Assembly (NCBI GenBank): GCA_032622095.1
Contig: CP136062.1
Span: forward strand, 165,730,090-165,794,089
Reading direction: 5' to 3'
DNA length: 64,000 nt
Origin: Siphonodentalium dalli
Lineage: Eukaryota; Mollusca; Scaphopoda; Gadilida; Siphonodentaliidae
In this document: in pieces, positions 12,511 through 25,466 of the stretch
Numbering within the stretch: the stretch's first letter is position 1
Layout: every line of letters starts with the position of its first letter
Translations under genes and position numbers: made by a program
The notes under the pieces: generated by a model
What the model was told of the DNA's origin: nothing
The model's database searches: none
The model's input: the letters and a program-made list of their open reading frames with translations, nothing else

Positions 12511-14034
12511 ACCTATTTGGTTCGTGGGGCTGTGGTGTATATTACGTTACCAAACATACAGTGGTGCATGTGGGGACATGGGGCCCCCAAATATGGTCAA
12601 AGTGTTCACCAGTTGGAAATTTCATACCTGACACAATATTACATCAACAATGGGTTGAAATTGTTCTGGTAGTCTGAATTTCCAACCAGTAATGTATGTG
12701 GAATTTGTTGTTTTAGACCAACATTTGAATTTCTTCCTACCTTTGGTTAAAATATTAGTTTGAAATTTAAGTTAAAAAAACGCATGTGCTCTTGGAACAA
12801 GCTGCCACAAGTTGTCCATGTTCAAATTGCCATTGATCCAAACAGGGACGCCCGTAGCACAGTAGATTGAGTGGGTGAACACTTCTGGATCATTTGGCCA
12901 CCTGTCCTTATTAGCAACGTGCATGGATTGCGCTATGGTAATATTATAGCTGTTCACGCTTTTGTCGGAGGTCATATTGCTGGAAGATACTAATATGGTG
13001 TTCATTGGTAAATACAGTGATGGTATCCAAATATTAGCGTAGCAGCTGAAATGAGTATGTCAAAAGACCAACTTTAATGAATGGGGTGATAAATTGAGTT
13101 CATATTTCACCTGACACTTATATATTGCAAATTTCCAACATGCAGGTAGGACAGTTCGTACATCTGGTAAATTACACAACTTTGGTGAGTATACGTGAAC
13201 TAATTTCGTACCAATTGCTGACGCAATATATTATTCTGGTATGCACGATATGTGAAGTCCATCTCTCGAGTAGTATTGTATTTATAGTGATGTTGATACT
13301 CATTTAAATGCATCATACTGGAAACCAACATGACCAAAGTAGTGTACTTGGGACAAATGGGGCTTCCAAAAGTGTCGAAAATCAATTTGTTATTCTGGTG
13401 AATAAAGTTTATAGTTTAACTCTTAGTTGTCCTAAGTTCCAAAATGACATACTTTTCGGAACATGGGACAACCTTGCCCTAAAATAGAGTTAAGGTCTGA
13501 ACTGTCATTTGCGTGTTCAACAACAAATCTTTAGTTCTATTTTGCTCTAAGTGCTAAATTTCGCACCCTAGGTCTACATTTCTCAAAACTTAAGAGATAT
13601 AACAGTCTTATGCGAATTCGTCTTGATATTTATTAATAGCTAAGACATGAAGGAATCCAACGATGTGAAGTTTTTAACTGTAAACCATACAGTTCAGTCG
13701 TGACGGTAATTCAAACTTTGAAAATCGATTTACTCAAAATCATAAAAAGTGCACTTAGGACAGATTGGAACTCATGTCGCGACATGGCTCAATTGCATTC
13801 ATTTGTTGCATATATTCTGTTGAGTATACAAGGAGATGGTCCCATAAATGGCCCAATTTAGTGTACACTGTCCCTTTAAACATATAAACCTCCAATCGCT
13901 AGTGTGAATGCTATGTTGTTATTTCAAAACGATATATCGAATTTGATTTATAGTGTGACGTTTGCCTACATTCAAGCTCTGTATTAAATGACGTAAACAG
14001 TCTATAACATGTACGCACATCACTTCACTTGCAG
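12511..14034. other. Intron 1, 3' part: no feature seen
   Basis: AT-rich intronic DNA before the acceptor of exon 2. Small open frames on both strands carry no motif and have no splice or codon support. Confidence 0.45.
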
Positions 14035-14218
14035 ATTATACAGCGGCTCAAACATGCAGTACAGACGACTTGCGAGCTTTATATAACTGCTTCAGAAATT
14101 TTACGTCCTCCCCGGTTTGGACTGACGTCTTGGCTCAGAACAATAACAACAACATTAGTGCAGCAGCTACGAACATGTTTAGCGCCAACAGTCGCTTGGT
14201 GGATGTTGCATGTGACAG
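14035..14218 (+). CDS. RGM-like gene, exon 2: first half of six-Cys module 1
   Basis: Residues 18-78. The acceptor is CACTTCACTTGCAG and the donor GACAG|GTACGT (phase 2). Cys 25 and 36 are ten residues apart (TCSTDDLRALYNC), followed by a Asn-rich stretch (NNNNN, 53-57) and VDVAC (Cys 77). Potential N-glycosylation sites are NFT (39) and NIS (57). Exon 4 has the same layout (Cys-x10-Cys at its start, Cys at its end, phase 1 in and phase 2 out), which points to duplication. The other + strand frame across this exon, starting near 14029, is a shadow. Confidence 0.85.
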
Positions 14219-14249
14219 GTACGTTGCCCAATAAATAGAGGATCTACAT

Positions 14250-14383
14250 CGAGTTCCCAGTTTATAAGGAAATATATCAAACGAGTCCAGTAAATTAGGT
14301 CTGGGCCGAGCCCTTGGCGAGGTTCAGACCTGATTTACCGGACGAGTTTTTTTTTAGATTTCGCTATAAACTGGGGACGAGTT
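14250..14383. repeat. Long hairpin with CGAGCCCTTGGCG loop
   Basis: About 55-nt arms: CCCAGTTTATAAGGAAATAT...CCAGTAAATTAGGTCTGG pairs with CAGACCTGATTTACCGG...CGCTATAAACTGG. The loop contains GAGCCCTTGGCGAG. It begins some 30 nt after the exon-2 donor and is strong enough to fold in the pre-mRNA. Confidence 0.75.
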
Positions 14384-15377
14384 GTATATTCTATGTATTA
14401 CTTGATCCAAAATCTCCATAAAACATAATTAAATCAACAAATGGTGTGTGAAACTAACAGCGGCTTATATAAGGCTTGCGACGACGTTTCATGTAACTAT
14501 GCGTTGTTTGCCCGCGTAAAGAAATAGTCCTATTTAATGGCGTAAATTTGTCTAACCATATCAATATCAGTCATAGATCAAGATACTTCTGCATTCCTCG
14601 TCCCCCGATTCCGAATCACGCGTTTGCGCAACAATAATACATTTAGGTACACCTGGAACTATTTCCTGTTATGCAATGATCGTTGCATATCATTATTACG
14701 AAATTCGTTTAATGAATGGAATAGGGGTCGGATCATGTAATAAAATACTACTAATAAAGATGTACTCAGGGTTCCAGGCAACCTTTGTTTACGAAACCTG
14801 TTTAGCTTTTCATTCCGATACTAGTGTATAAAATAACACTTTTACAACAAGAGTTTCCACTTGAAAGACACTATCTTGTTTGATATTGATTATTATTTTT
14901 TTAATATTTAATTATTATTCCTATAATAATTTCGACGTTTTAGAGGGACAGCAGTAAAATTAGTTTGTGATCTTTTCGAAACAAAATAACTGTGTTTTTT
15001 CGGGGTTTTTTTTGGTTATACATTTTCTGTTTGGTTTTCAATGTGGTTTCATTGAAACGAGGCGAAAATTGATGTTAAAGATAGTTGATCTCTTCTTTTT
15101 TAGGAATTGTTTATATGGTTTCCTGTTTATAAAATAATAAAATAACAAAATAATGTAAATCGAAGACCCCTTTCCGGAAACGATTCTATCAATTAATATC
15201 AATTTTATTTCGAATTTTTCTTGTATTATACATACAATCCATTGTTCTTGTATTATACATACAATCCATTTTGTGACATTTTACCGCTCGCAGAAACGTT
15301 CTGATCATGGCAAGCTATCGGTATATATGAGATCGTCTGAAAATTTCATGACGGTGTGTTCTAAACAAAATATTAAA
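14384..15377. other. Intron 2 sequence with a short direct repeat
   Basis: AT-rich DNA. At about 15216-15270 a ~28-bp unit containing TTCTTGTATTATACATACAA is present twice in tandem. Nothing else supported. Confidence 0.45.
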
Positions 15378-15757
15378 GGTACGGATGGCATCCGTGGTGG
15401 GTATTGCTGTTAAAAATAGCCACATCCTTTAAAACCGCAATAAACAGAAAAACTATTAAAATATAGACAGTCTGTGTTCTTATACTGATTATAAATATCG
15501 AGTAAATAGTTTGCTGTTGTCAAGTTTGTACGCTTTGTTATGTAAATAAAAGCCAAAAACGTTGCAGAACCTGGCTTTTGTTTACATAACAAATCATATG
15601 AACTTGACAATAACATACTATTTACGCAATATATATGGTTGGTATAAGAACAAAATATGTCTATATTTTAATATTATTTCTGTTTATTGGTGTTAATTGG
15701 TTATACTCGTTTACCAGCATATCCACCGCGAAGGCCATCTGTGCCGATGACATAGCT
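15378..15757. mobile_element. Foldback MITE with ~180-bp arms
   Basis: Near-continuous inverted repeat centred at about 15563. Inner arms GGCTTTTGTTTACATAACAA and its partner flank a short loop. Farther out, AATAAACAGAAA...ATTAAAATATAGACA is mirrored, and the outermost part GGATGGCATCCGTGGTGGG matches the complement of CCACCGCGAAGGCCATCTG. No coding capacity and no target duplication identified. Confidence 0.7.
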
Positions 15758-16600
15758 AACTCCGGCTGTTTGGTCACGGTGTCATCCCAGGGTGGTGAAT
15801 ATAGGATGACGTGCTTTCATGCACACGCAATCTAGAATATGTGCATTTTTTCACAAGTATTTAAATATCGTCGACGTTACCACGATTTGTACGTCGCTTG
15901 GTATTGAGTAATGGTTTGGATTTTGTTTATATTGGTTGACCGAATGTAAACGTTGGCCTACATGTATAGACATGCTTGTCTATTCCGTGTCAAATAGTTC
16001 GTAATGTATGTAACTCATCAACATGTCTTTCTTGTTTTCCCTGTGGTATATTTTAAATTCAGAGTTGTACTATTTTCCCCTCAGTTTAAAATCCGACGGC
16101 TGCGCGAAAAATCGTACTGCGCGAATTTAAATACGAGAAGGTAATACTTATTTGCTTGACAGTTGTGGAATGATCCATTGCCTTTAGTTTGTTAACGTCC
16201 TCGGGTATATACTGTCCTAGAGATTCTAGAAAGCTCTGGTTCGCAGGGCGTTCTATTTATAGATAATGGGTTTTTTCCGGTTGTGACAATTCGCAGTAGG
16301 TCCCTATTTGCGGAGATCTATTTGCGGAGGTCCCCGAATTCGCGGAGAACCCCTAAAATGATCTAACTCGTGTTGATTTTAACGAGGGAACGGCTGGGTA
16401 CATGTCAATTGATACGTATTTTAAACAAATAACGACACGATCATATTAATAGTGGTTTGTTCTATCAATCATATCATAATCATCATCATCATCATAATCA
16501 TCCATCATTATCATCATCATCATCATACGGAACAAGTCTTGCGACTTTTCGTCCCAATAACATTATTTGCAATGCTTGTTTACAAATATATGTATCGTCG
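15758..16600. other. Intron 2 sequence with (ATC)n tract
   Basis: A CATCATCAT-type microsatellite lies at about 16470-16528. The rest shows no coding or RNA features. Confidence 0.5.
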
Positions 16601-17200
16601 TTCGATATTTACTTGTGAGTCACTTGAACATATTGCTTGTCGTCGAACTCGTATTTATATAATAGAAGAATGAGTCTATGTATATTTTGAATTGATCGAG
16701 CCTCAACAGCGAAGTCTGGCAGAGAGTTACAGCTATTTACCACCCTCTGCGTGAAGAAATGTTTTCCTATGGCCTTGTTAACAATGGGCACCTGTAGCTT
16801 TTATTATGTCCTCTTGTTCTTCCTGATGAATGTCTTTCTAATAGGTCACATGCATTGATATTGTAATGACCATTCAACAGTTTACATACCTCGATTAGAT
16901 CTCCTCTAAATATTCGATATGTTAAAGACATCAGATTGAGTCTTATCATTCGGTCTCGGTAGCATAGAGTTTTGATTTGACGAACTAATTTCGTTGCTTT
17001 TCTTTGTATTTCTCTAACACAATGCTTTGATATTTGTGATGTGGGCTCCATGCAGAGTTACAGTATTCGATGATACTGCTTATACAAAGCGATCAGAAAG
17101 TGTCGTTGTCCAAGTTCGTGAAAGTTCTATTGACTATGCCGATGATTTGAGAAGCTTTATTGTTTTAGGATAATGTAGGAAGGCTAATATGGCCGTGTCA
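16600..17200 (-). mobile_element. LINE 3' fragment, minus strand
   Basis: Minus-strand frames read EIQRKATKLVRQIKTLCYRD...RLNLMSLTYRIFRGDLIEVCKL and then FTQRVVNSCNSLP. These are the conserved thumb/C-terminal segments of LINE ORF2 (RRATKL, Y-R-xRGD-x-IE, FF-RVVN-WNSLP). There are stops and a frameshift and no palm domain, so it is a 5'-truncated dead copy. Confidence 0.8.
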
Positions 17201-19198
17201 AATTGAGCTATAGTGATGGGATTTCTCGCAGGACAACACATTTCGGGTTTTCGTGGGGTGTGTATTCGCTGTATGTCTTATAGTTGCAGTATGTAACTAT
17301 TATGACCGCGTTAATTGCTTTCGATGTTTAGGTATGAACAATGGCTGGGCCATGCACTCTTGGCGGAAACACAGTTCCTCCGATTCTTGATCCGCATTTA
17401 GAAGCTTTCTGGAGTGGTGAATGAGAAACCTGCAGTAATAAGCCGCAGGTTTTTGTAATAATTTGAAGGATTAGTTGTTTTAACGGAATTCTGAGGCGGT
17501 GCATTCATGTAACCAATATATTTTATATTATAATTTATATTTATGGCTAATAATATGATCTTGAGGGCGTTACCATTTCTGATTATGGTTTTCTTGTATG
17601 TTATGGTGATGATGGTTGTGTATGTGAGTTAGACGTCAACTCCACTATAGTCATATAAATCGTTCCATGTGCTTTGCACTGATCACTTCAATAATTCTTT
17701 ACAACATTATAGACACAAAATTTAACAATAATTACAAAGCTACTTCGGAGTAGGGTGGATACACACATGCATGTAATCTCTGTAATTATCGTGTATTTGC
17801 ATGGGTTTACATGGATCATACAGACAATGTAATATGTGTCCACTGACAACCCAATCATTGTCGACGTGCTGACCGCACTGAGTTCTAGTTCCAATCAAGT
17901 CGAAATGTAGGGAAACCGCTATCTTGGACCGAGTCGCCAGGTAACTTAAAATAATTGTTCGTGGGATATCCCATATGGTGGACGTTCTATCTAAATAACT
18001 GCCAGTCCTCTCTTGATATTTATAGCAGTGGTGGATCAGGATTTCCCCGACTTGGGGCTATATATGATCCCCGACCTGGGGATACAGAAAGCTACCAGGT
18101 GGGGTGGCTAACTCTGAGCTATTTAAGTAAAACATAACATATTGTACCTTCTTGCCCAGATTATTCCAACCGATACATTCAACTAAGTCCCTTAGCGATT
18201 TGAAGCTTTCGAGACCCCACGCCAAACAATATGTCAGACGTGTGTCGCTTCTGGTGTTCGTGCATTAATAAAATGCCAGATATCACACATACTTGACTAA
18301 TTTCCGCATCCGTAAGAGAAGGCATGTTTTGGCCTGGCCTTAAATGTCCTGATAGCAGGTAGTTTGACTTCGCTTATCACAACTCACTTGTCTGGCCTGT
18401 TAACAATGAACCGCTCGCGCGCAGGTGATTAATATTGTCAATTATTGGTGTGGCCATGTAAAATATATGTATTTTACATACCGAAATTACATGCATGTGT
18501 GTATCCACCCTTATCGTGATGCCAGTTAAACCAATCAACGATCAGTATACTCAATGGGTGCTCGTCAATAGGTCATTGAGTTCATTGTCAATGCAAAAAA
18601 TAATTTGAAATTATTACTGAAATATGGGAAAATAGTGTCGACATGGATTCAAGTGCGATTTATTTGGGGAGATTACTATTATGTTTGTCAATATGTTTGT
18701 ACAATAGGTGGGGTTTTTATCGATAATTTTTTATTTTGAAATGGACGATATATTTTCTCCTGTGCTAACGAGGGACTCATTAGCCGGTGCTCTCTGTGAT
18801 TTTTGTGTTCAGTGTGTGTTTTCGAAGTTTTGGAACCGTTTATCCTAGAATTGTATATAATAATTGGAAAATATAGCATTTACTCGATCGATTGGCGTTG
18901 GAATTTAAACCAGTCCAATATGGCCTCCAGGGATATGTTTTTCAAATTTTAAAATTGGTAGAAAAGTATCAAAAACATCACAAAATTCAAAGAAAACAAC
19001 AATCAATGTATCATATGTAATTGACAACACTATACTGGTAGCAGATTAAAACATATATAGCACATACTTACCAACATCTCTCTTGACTTTGAGTGCACGT
19101 ACAGACAAAACAGTCAGCTAATTTCCATACAAGAAAGTACAACAGGATTCAGGAGAACTCCATAAGAAACGCTTTGTTGAGAAATCCACATTGTATAG
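17201..19198. other. Intron 2 sequence, no feature seen
   Basis: AT-rich DNA with short open frames only. An inverted pair TTTGTTGAGAAATCC (about 19172) and GGATTTCTCAACAAA (about 19530) brackets the repeat that follows. Confidence 0.4.
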
Positions 19199-19428
19199 TA
19201 ACAAAACGTATTTAATTTAAATTTTCCAAAGCCAGGGTATATGTTGTGGCTCAACTTCGCCAGGAAGAAAACAGCTTGATTTGACTATGACTGTAATTGT
19301 GCAAGGTCAGATTCCCTCAGCAAGCCAGCTTATATTATAACATGGCCAGCCTGGTCCAAATCCCAATCAGGTTTAATCAAGAGATTACTCAATGAATTCC
19401 CACCAGCAAGTTTACAATGGATACAGTC
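19199..19428 (+). repeat. Repeat D, copy 1 (inverted partner at 27468-27696)
   Basis: About 230 bp containing CCAAAGCCAGGGTATATGTT, AGCAAGCCAGCTTATATTAT and CCCACCAGCAAGTTTACAAT. It is nearly identical to the reverse complement of 27468-27696, 8 kb downstream in intron 3. Exon 3 lies between the two copies. Confidence 0.85.
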
Positions 19429-19969
19429 ATTGCTAAATACTGCTGTGTGATATCTGGTTGTGTCATTTAAAAATTTGATCACTCGCTTCAAAAACATGAG
19501 AATTAAATCATGTTTTGTTCTGTAATGTATGGATTTCTCAACAAAGCGTTCTTGGCAGAGAACTCACCAACCAGGATTCAGTTTTGTTTGTGGAAATTTC
19601 TCAACAACAGACCCTGTAAGTGTGCACAAAGTCAGATTTCAGTTCGGAAGAAAGTATCAAATATTTCCAATTTCTGTCAATGATAAAGTGTTATTTACTT
19701 TACATAATATACGTATATTGATTTTAGCTTCTCATGTGAAGTTTGTGCCATTTTTTTCACTATTTAAAATATTACCCAAATTTGAACCGGAGTCCACATT
19801 GGAGTTTTTTGGTTAAGCCTTAAGAATCGGTTCAGGCGTTTGTGAATTATGGTCGTAAGAAGTGAGGAAGTAATATCCCTTGTTACCAATGCATTGTTTA
19901 GCGATGCAATTTTTTAAGTGGCGCGCTCGTTTTAAACTGATGTATTTTTAAATTTAAATTTTACTCATT

Positions 19970-21810
19970 TTAAGGGTATCCTAAACGTGACAAAGATGGC
20001 CGAATGAGTTTTTATACCCCTCTCTCCGATAAATGCCAGCCATTGCAAGACTATGTTTCCAATTTACATGAAATTTCACAAGGATATAGGAATATGATTG
20101 AACAATTTTTTGGCATCACATCCATATTTCTAAAAGATATATTTGACTGAGAAAATTAACTGGAAAGTGAGCGAAATTATGCCAATCACCAGAAGTCAAA
20201 ACTAATAAAGCAAACAGTTATAATTATTGTGGCATCCTATAGATTAGGATTCCATGATGAGGAGAGGGACCATCATTTTATAAAATAACTCACTATTTTA
20301 GCTACAAATCCATTGAGTTGAAGGCACCCTCCATCAGTTGAACACAAATATGTGGCCATTTGCTTTTTGGGACTATTTTTTGGTATGGGAAGCCAAGTTG
20401 GTAATGATGTGAGCTGGATCATAAAGATGTATAAGGCTGTCTATGTTGCCCTATTTCAACAATACCTCATGCACAATTGATACTGTATAACATATTTAAA
20501 CAAAACAATACACTGTAAGCTATATTTCCAACATTCCCTACGAAAATCAGATGTATCATATTTTGTGATACTGGTGCATTTTGACACAATGGCCTGGCAT
20601 ACATTCATACTTCAGAGATTTTCTAACAGAAATTACCCCAGACAGTTGAAAAACAACATCAAGAAGCTAGCATATATTGTAATTTGCTACAATTCTAGTT
20701 TAATTACCCCTAATATTGTTTAAAAAAATATTTTGAACTCATTTAGTCAGCCATTAAAACGAAACCAAAACGAGATTTCGACATGTTTTTGTTTTTCTGA
20801 GAAAGTTGATCAAACAATACAACAGCCCTAAAAAATAACTTGGATGACCGATTGCGCAGTTATCTATACCTGCATGAATTACATTTGTTGTGGATTATGT
20901 CCGCTGTGTATGATGCGTGTAACCTTGTTTTGATTGCTTTTAATAAAAATAGTTTGCATCTGCAAAGAGGGAAACTCGTGCAACACTAAAAATAGATTTG
21001 GGAAAGACCGGGAATCCGTACCCTCTAACAAAATAAGACTTGATAGATTTACACATTATTTAATAAATTATGTTTATATATGAATACCGTGTTTTTGGAT
21101 GTTAATCTAATGCATATTCCGGTGTTTTGCCATGTTTAACAACAAAAATTATTTAAAGAGTGAATTATTTCATACTTGTGAGAAATTTCGTTCGGAGGGT
21201 ATTCCAAGTTTTTAGTCACGTGATGTTTACAATCCATTTTGTCAAAGTTTGCCTTCAAATATCTTTTTTCTAGGAAATTGTCATTTAAATCAGCGATATT
21301 CTAAGGTTAGTTTTGGTCATAAAGTACCTAAGTAGGCTAATTAGTGGTGACTATATATTCTCAGATTTTATTATCTGTTAACTACAAATTGAAGTTCCCT
21401 ATTTTTCGAGTGTTGTTGTGGATTTCGCATATCGAGCGGATACGACCACATTTTACACGTTGAATTTCTGACACAAGAAACATTATAATGAAAAAGCAAG
21501 GTGTCTCTCAATATATTGGAATATCAAAGCATCTATCGGTAAACTATTATAGTAAAAACATGCAGTAATTTTACAGATATGAGTACTGTAAGAAAGTGTA
21601 AAATTTAAAACAACAATTGTTTCATAATTTTGTTTATATAGATTCCTGTGAGATGGGACAACAAAATGATCTATGTTTTATACTTATAATATTGTATTGG
21701 TTCATTTTGGCCATTTTGCAAACCTTATAGTGAATTCGAGCTCATTATTTTATAAATATTCGGCCATATTGGAAGAAATTTCAACTCTGTCACGTTTAGG
21801 ATACCCTTAA
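19970..21810. mobile_element. TTAA-flanked DNA element, 1.8 kb, piggyBac-like ends
   Basis: TTAA at 19970-19973 is followed by GGGTATCCTAAACGTGAC, and the exact complement precedes TTAA at 21807-21810. Subterminal parts (GGCCGAATGAG and ATTCGGCC) are also mirrored. The interior has no transposase-like frame, so it is non-autonomous. It ends about 100 nt before exon 3. Confidence 0.8.
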
Positions 21811-21914
21811 CGACACGCCTCTGGGGTGTGAGTGGCATAAAAAGGGCGAGATGGATATGTATATATGGATAGATGAATTCACTGTGGACATAATGTTTTA
21901 TATATCCTTCACAG

Positions 21915-22060
21915 TGACAATGAATTCGTGAAAGCACTTGACTGCATGGCTTCTTTCTTTGACAAGTGTCCAGACCGGGAGGAGTTAGCGCTATACGAGG
22001 TGTATTTCAACCCCAAGGGTTGGGCTGACGCGATACGATATGTGTGCAACCACACACAAG
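21915..22060 (+). CDS. RGM-like gene, exon 3: second half of six-Cys module 1
   Basis: Residues 79-127 plus one nt. The acceptor is ATCCTTCACAG and the donor CAAG|GTACGT (phase 1). The sequence ALDCMASFFDKC (Cys 89 and 97, spacing 7) is followed after 25 residues by YVC (Cys 123). Vertebrate RGM_N has Cys-x8-Cys-x7-Cys-x21-Cys in the matching position. NHT (124) is a potential N-glycosylation site. Exons 2 and 3 together form a phase 1-1 cassette that could be duplicated without breaking frame. Confidence 0.85.
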
Positions 22061-22225
22061 GTACGTATGATTGATTTAATACTCAATAGTACAACAGAGT
22101 ACACAATTAGAGGGTTGTCATGAACATACACACCTGAAAATCTATACACATATGTGTCGCAATGGCGGTTAAGATAGTATACTGCGGCGCTGAAGCTGGT
22201 CCATTATTTCAAAGTCGTTAGTCTA

Positions 22226-22640
22226 AGTAAAACATCATCGTCGCCGTCGTCATCGTCATCATCATTATCATCATCTTTATCATCATCATTATCATCATCT
22301 TCATCATTATCTTCATCACCATCATCAGCATCATCTTACCATCACCATTATCATCATCATTATCATCGTCATCATCGTCGTCTTATCATCATCATCATCT
22401 TCATCATCATCATCATCATCATCATCACCATCATCATCATTATCTTCATCGCCATCATCGGCATCATCTTACCATCACAATTATCGTCATCACCATCATC
22501 ATCATCGTCATCATCGTCGTCTTACCATCACCATTATCATCATCATAATCACCGTCATCATCAACAACATCATCATCATCACCATCATCAACATCATCAT
22601 CATCATCATCCGAGCGTCTGATCGGATTGAGTAACTTTAA
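22226..22640. repeat. (ATC)n microsatellite, ~390 bp, ending in a MITE terminus
   Basis: Imperfect CATCATCATTATCATC-type tract from about 22228 to 22612. It is followed at once by GAGCGTCTGATCGGATTGAG, the right end of the AGGTACTC MITE family, so the tract may have grown inside such an element. Poly-Asp or poly-His frames across it are not genes. Confidence 0.85.
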
Positions 22641-24088
22641 TTGCTTATATTTTAATATATACATGATCTTGAATAAATTAACAATTTTGATTTTTTCATA
22701 CCGTTCCCGTTATCTTTTCAACTTCTCTGTTGAGCTATATATTATCTCTGCGCACATTAGTAAAATCGATGCACACACATCGGAACGAATGTAATCATAT
22801 AATTTGTTTACGGTTCGATCGTGCATGGCCGGTCATCTTGTCATCTGCAGTGATTTGCGGAAACTCGTGCAAGGGTAGGTGGAGTATGACGGATATACAA
22901 TGGCCATTTATGACCACATTGGCTCAAGGCGAGTGGTAACGCTATATATATATGGGGAGAGCAGAAGCAAAACCAGGTGAAGATTATTCCACGTAAAGCT
23001 CACGTGCCCATGCCCGTGTCCATTACCCTATTCGAGATTATTATCGGTAGTGTAGTTCTTCATGTGAAAGGTGTCGATTGTAACATTTCTTTACCAACCT
23101 TCACTGTGAAAAAATCCCGTAAACACGCTGGTCATCCGTGTAACGAGGACCCGGATAAGTAACGACGGACGCGACTTCCTTGTGAAGAAATTATCTCGGG
23201 CTGGTCAAGTAAAACGTTGAGTACAGGCCTTTAAAATTAATCTACCTAGGTTTTAGTGTGCGTAGTGTTTTGGGACAATATTAGTCTAAATCGGTGGGTG
23301 CTAAATTGATGTCAACGTGTCCACAATTAATGTATAAAGAGGAAAGTTGTTGCAAAACCCTGAAATTGCACGCAAATTGACCCAAAAATTAATGTTATCA
23401 CGTGCAAATCTGAACAATTCATGACGTTGAGGTACCGCCGGGATCCCTGTCATTGAAATATAAGCAACACAACCACCGCACAGCAACCAGTTTCCAGCAA
23501 TTCGAATACTTAGCATTATCAACGAGTAACGAGGACCCGTTATCATGTAACGTTGGACGCGCTTCAGAAATCACATTGAGTAACCGCGGACGCGAATATT
23601 CAGACAAATAATTTATTTAGAAACATGAATGTTTTGAATGTATAAGGAATCACATGTTTATGTGTTTTACCATTATTTGTCGCATTGTTAACCATCTGTT
23701 TCACAGCAAATTTTAAACAGACGAAACGTTGTCAGGAGACTTGGGTGCTTCATATCGACATTACTCTGTTTCTCTTTGCACAACTAAGAGTGTATATGAA
23801 TGTTTGCTATCGATAGGCACGTGGTTGGGTGGATTTAGGACCATAGCCGTCGGAGAGATAATATCAATCAAGCTAATATGGGACCCTGATGCAAATTACA
23901 CGTGTGTGGAGATCACTAACCCATGACAGCAGGCATGTTGTGATACTGAAACAATAAATTTTTGTTGAACATTTCAGGCCTTATTAAATGTGTGCCGACA
24001 AGAACTGATGCATGTTATTTGCAGGATACCAAACACAGGGTCGTGAATAAAAAAAAATTTGTATTGACTATCAAGTCCAGAAAACAGA

Positions 24089-25460
24089 ATGGCAGAGTAT
24101 AAAGAATTCCCTCCACCGAACATAGACCGAACTGTTCAATCGGGTTATGCCATGAGACCGGGGGAGGACCTGATAAATAAACGCTACAATCCAGAGAAGT
24201 CGGGAGTGGGCAGTAATAGTTCACAGTCCGACGACAGGTATACACACCTCTCCCGGGGCAAAATCTGTTATCAAAACTGACAGTCAGTAGCGATGAGGAA
24301 AACTCGGAGGCCCCTATATCACATGGTGACATCCAGTCAGCCATCCCCGGAAAGATGTATCGGCCATCCCCTCAACTGGGACAAATGACTTGTCCATATA
24401 TGCTCAGGAAAGAGTAAAATTGATTGCTGAAGTGCGAAAGACCAGGGGTGGTGAGAGGGGGTACGACCAAAAGATCCTTATATAAAACCCCGGATTGACT
24501 CACTGGATAGGCACAGGGCCCCACGGCCATGCATCAGACCGGTTGTGAGTAATGATGGTCGTTACTCGGGACAGGCCTTTGCTAATTATGACCACGGCCA
24601 ATACGCATCGGAAACCCAAACGACAAAATATGATTATACAGCCACTCAAATAATAATCATAAGGCCAGTCAACTGAAATGAATAATATAGTGGCAGAGCT
24701 GGAACAACGAATTGGGTTGTTGGAGAGTTGAAGCAGATTAAACAAACCAAGGGCTAATGCGAGTGACCATTATAGGGAAGGGTTTCCAGAAGGGGATCAA
24801 TGCCCACGAGAATATGAGCCGCCAAACAGTAATTACCACGGTAGTGATTTTAACCACCAATGGACAGGGGGACCAGTCGGCTTATCAGGTGATGATAGTA
24901 ACTATCATCACACCACGGCTAATCTGGACAGTCAATATTATTGGCTGACCTCGAACAGCGATTTGGGTTGTTTAAAGATTTAATGTAATTAAACAAACCA
25001 AGATCGAGCGATGGTGGCTATCATAGGACCATTATACTCACGAACAGATGCCAGACCAAGATAATTATAATGCCAGGGACGATAACAGTCGCTTGACATG
25101 ACATGGGGGCAAGGACCGCCACTTGGGGTGAAGGCCCAACCGTGAGACCGACCGAACCGGTGGGACATGACAACCCAGTAAGCCGATCACAAATGACGGT
25201 ACAACAAGGGAGCTGGGGATACACAGAGGGGCAGCTCTTTTACTCAGAGGGGCAGCGCATACCAATCGCGTTGTACAACAGCCAGTAACAGTACCGGCTG
25301 TGACACATGGAGCCCCACTACAGGCCACCTGAACCTGTCACTGGCCAATCAGTAACACAGGTTCAGTCCAAGGGAATACACATGCACATTCATGGGTACA
25401 GGTCACCTGAACCTGTCACTGGCCAATCAGTGGCACAAGTTCAGTCCCAGGGAATACACA
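24089..25460 (+). pseudogene. Degraded coding-like region with internal repeats, unknown protein
   Basis: A frame starts MAEYKEFPPPNIDRT at 24089 and is closed after 63 codons. Downstream, two diverged units encode AELEQRIGLLE (about 24690) and ADLEQRFGLFKD (about 24940), each followed by a sequence containing ATTAAACAAACCAAG. A unit with CCACCTGAACCTGTCACTGG occurs twice at 25320-25450. Stops and frameshifts break every frame. I do not recognise the protein; it could be a transposon gag-like or other captured gene. Confidence 0.35.
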
Positions 25461-25466
25461 TGAACA

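Noticed and set aside
22464-22664. Poly-Asp frame on the minus strand
   Set aside because: Translation of the (ATC)n microsatellite.
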